Source of the DNA: Nymphaea colorata
Lineage: Eukaryota; Streptophyta; Magnoliopsida; Nymphaeales; Nymphaeaceae
Assembly: GCF_008831285.2 (NCBI RefSeq)
Contig: NC_045140.1
Location: forward strand, 15,549,796 to 15,613,795
DNA length: 64,000 bases
Reading direction: 5' to 3'
The translations under genes were made by a program, and so were the position numbers. Within the stretch, counting starts at the first letter, position 1. Every line of letters begins with the position of its first letter. Shown here in pieces: positions 62,247 through 64,000 of this stretch. The notes below the pieces were generated by a model. That model did not search any database, was not told where the DNA came from, and worked only from the letters and a program-made list of their open reading frames with translations.

Positions 62247-62635
62247 TAATGTCACAAATATTGTGATGTTTTTGAAAATATCGCAATATCAACGAAAAAA
62301 CGTGAAATTGGTGCAGTATTTTGAAAGAAAACGGGAAAACATATTCATCGCGTTATTTATGTTGATATGATCATGGATTCAAGTTTAAATTTAAAATTTT
62401 AAACTTAATTATTTTAATCATTTTTATCATCATTAAAACATTCTTTTTATCACTTTTCTCTAGTTTTATTTATGTTTTCTTATTAGTTTCTGATTTATTT
62501 AATTTTATCTATTTTTTTGATTTTTTTTTTCATTTTTAAAAGTTTTCTAAGGTTTTCTTGAGAAAACAACTTTGCCGAAAAATACCCTGGAAAAATCTCG
62601 CAGTTAAAAATCTGAGAATGATATTTCTAACAATG
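62247..62635. mobile_element. Small hAT-like element in coatomer intron 12
   Basis: An exact 8-bp duplication aaattcag (62239-62246, 62636-62643) flanks 389 bp. Left end TAATGTCACAAATATT and complement of right end CATTGTTAGAAATATC agree at 11 of 16 positions. Inside are words such as aaaatatcgcaatatc typical of a plant hAT-like miniature family. No coding capacity. Confidence 0.62.
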
Positions 62636-62838
62636 AAATTCAGTAATCCGAGCTTCAATTTGCAGTTGAGCTATGATTCGCTGGTCAACTTGATGACTCA
62701 GCCAGGCCCTGATAACTTCATATTTTACATAATAAGACTTCTTTTATACGCACGCGCGTGTGTGTTTTTAGTACATTACATCACTAGTAATGACTAGAGT
62801 ATGGACCATAATCTACATGCATATAAAATGGACTTTTT

Positions 62839-62926
62839 AATATATATATATACATGTATATATATATATATATATGTATATATATAGATATATATATGTA
62901 TATATATATATATACATTACAATTAC
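62839..62926. repeat. TA/TATG microsatellite
   Basis: Long TA runs broken by TATG and TAGA units, followed by four attacaat-type repeats. Confidence 0.85.
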
Positions 62927-63204
62927 AATTACAATTATATATAAGGGCTCCATATGTGGAACTTGTGAAGTTCTCTACCCTTAGATGGGCAGGTCTGTAA
63001 GATATGCACTGTCTTTCATGGCAGTCTTGGGCTGCTTGTGTGGGCTCCATGCTACTAAGCATAACACTGCCCATTCAAGGGTGGACAACCTAAACAATTC
63101 TTCAAGTATGGAACTCAGCTCTCACTAATATATCTTATTGGTATATGCATGTGTCATTTTGTATAAGCTAATAAAAATTTAATCAAGCATATTGCAACAC
63201 ATGT

Positions 63205-63239
63205 TTTGTGTGTGTGTGTGTGCGTGTGTGTGTGTGTGC
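63205..63239. repeat. GT dinucleotide repeat
   Basis: GT units with two GC interruptions in coatomer intron 12. Confidence 0.8.
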
Positions 63240-64000
63240 GTATGATGCACACCACATATGTGAGGCTCGACTGGGTGATCCTCCGTCCCAGTTGAGTACT
63301 GTCCAGCTCCCTGGTAGTTCATATCTTTAACCGGGTGTGTGATCAATCAGCTGTATCGATCAGATTCAACCTGGTTGACAAGGAAACTTTTTCAGAAAAA
63401 TAGTGATCCTGTTAGATATCTCAATATCCTTGTAAATATTATTTGTTTCTTTCAAAAGTGAACTCCTTCAAACCTGTGGGCACTGTAATATTTAGCTTAG
63501 AGGAACATTCTTGTTATGTTTGTCTAGCCGAACTTGAAAGAAGGTTCTTTGATGGTAACCTCAGATTCTAGATAGAAGAAACAGGTACTACTGGATAGGG
63601 ATTTTATGCAAACTCTAGAGGTTGGAAGCTCTACTCCTCTCTCTCTGAATATCCTAAAGGGATCCTGGGACTTCAATTTTTCCTCTTTGTATCTCTCAAA
63701 TATATTCTTTTGTTGTGACAAGCTGTATGTCACTCATGATTAGGCAGCTTGACATCACATTGGCTGTTGCGGACAGATGATTTTTTGCTTTTTATGAATG
63801 TCTGAGGTTTCTGAAGTGATTGTGCCATGCCTAGCAATATATATTTGTTTAGTCACCAACTCTGAGAATTGGATGACATTCTGGATTTTCGATACTTGAT
63901 TCTGTGTCGTGGATATAATGCATAACAGGCGCAGTTCTGGTTTCAAATTCTAATTACATTACTTGGAAATTTTATGCTGATGAAATGTTTTTATACCTCT

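Larger units (their letters stand above)
61821..64000 (+). other. Coatomer gamma intron 12, incomplete
   Basis: The donor GTAAGT follows exon 12. The expected next exon (VRDRA-type) is not found before the window ends. It contains a hAT-like element at 62247-62635 and microsatellites at 62839-62926 and 63205-63239. Confidence 0.7.

Noticed and set aside
62662..62750. Acceptor-like TTTGCAG followed by an open stretch, as a candidate coatomer exon 13
   Set aside because: The translation does not resemble the expected gamma-COP continuation after DNDDE.
1..64000. CRISPR arrays, tRNA, rRNA and bacterial-type operons
   Set aside because: No regularly spaced repeats and no tRNA-like arm sets were found by eye; the window is plant nuclear DNA.

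Overview
The window is nuclear DNA of a flowering plant. Every recognisable gene is plant-type and intron-rich (GT-AG introns, many exons). The transposons are plant families with plant initiator-Met tRNA primer sites. I cannot assign a species from the sequence.

Layout. 0-0.9 kb: a short intronless PNRC-motif gene (minus). 3.2-8.5 kb: a translation initiation factor eIF3c locus (minus) whose 5' half carries one nonsense codon and four frameshifts, so it is called a pseudogene. 10.7-16.0 kb and 19.9-24.3 kb: two tandem ERD6-like sugar transporter genes (minus). Each has 18 exons, and exons 2-17 are identical in length between the copies. Between them at 16.7-17.3 kb, on the opposite strand, lie decayed exons 7-11 of a third copy. 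24.5-30.2 kb: gene-free, with a hAT-like miniature element at 26.8-27.2 kb.

30.2-49 kb: two nearly identical 5.5-kb Ty3/gypsy chromoviruses in opposite orientations. The left one (minus) has a one-base deletion breaking gag-pol and sits about 470 bp upstream of the TATA box of an At4g15545-like gene (36.25-48.81 kb, plus, 9 exons, intact frame). The right one (plus) has an intact gag-pol and lies in that gene's 8.5-kb intron 6. There it was inserted into the left LTR of an older TRIM-like miniature retroelement, next to a hAT-like element. The inverted pair brackets the promoter and first six exons of the gene.

50.9-51.7 kb: an intronless AP2/ERF transcription factor (plus). 53.7 kb to the right edge: the first 12 exons (526 codons) of the coatomer gamma subunit (plus). 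Its introns carry two further hAT-like elements, and the gene runs off the window.

The genes are ordinary, unrelated plant loci rather than one system. The unusual content is the damaged eIF3c copy, the hidden third transporter, the nested retroelements and inverted chromovirus pair in and around one host gene, and four small hAT-like insertions with exact 8-bp target duplications.
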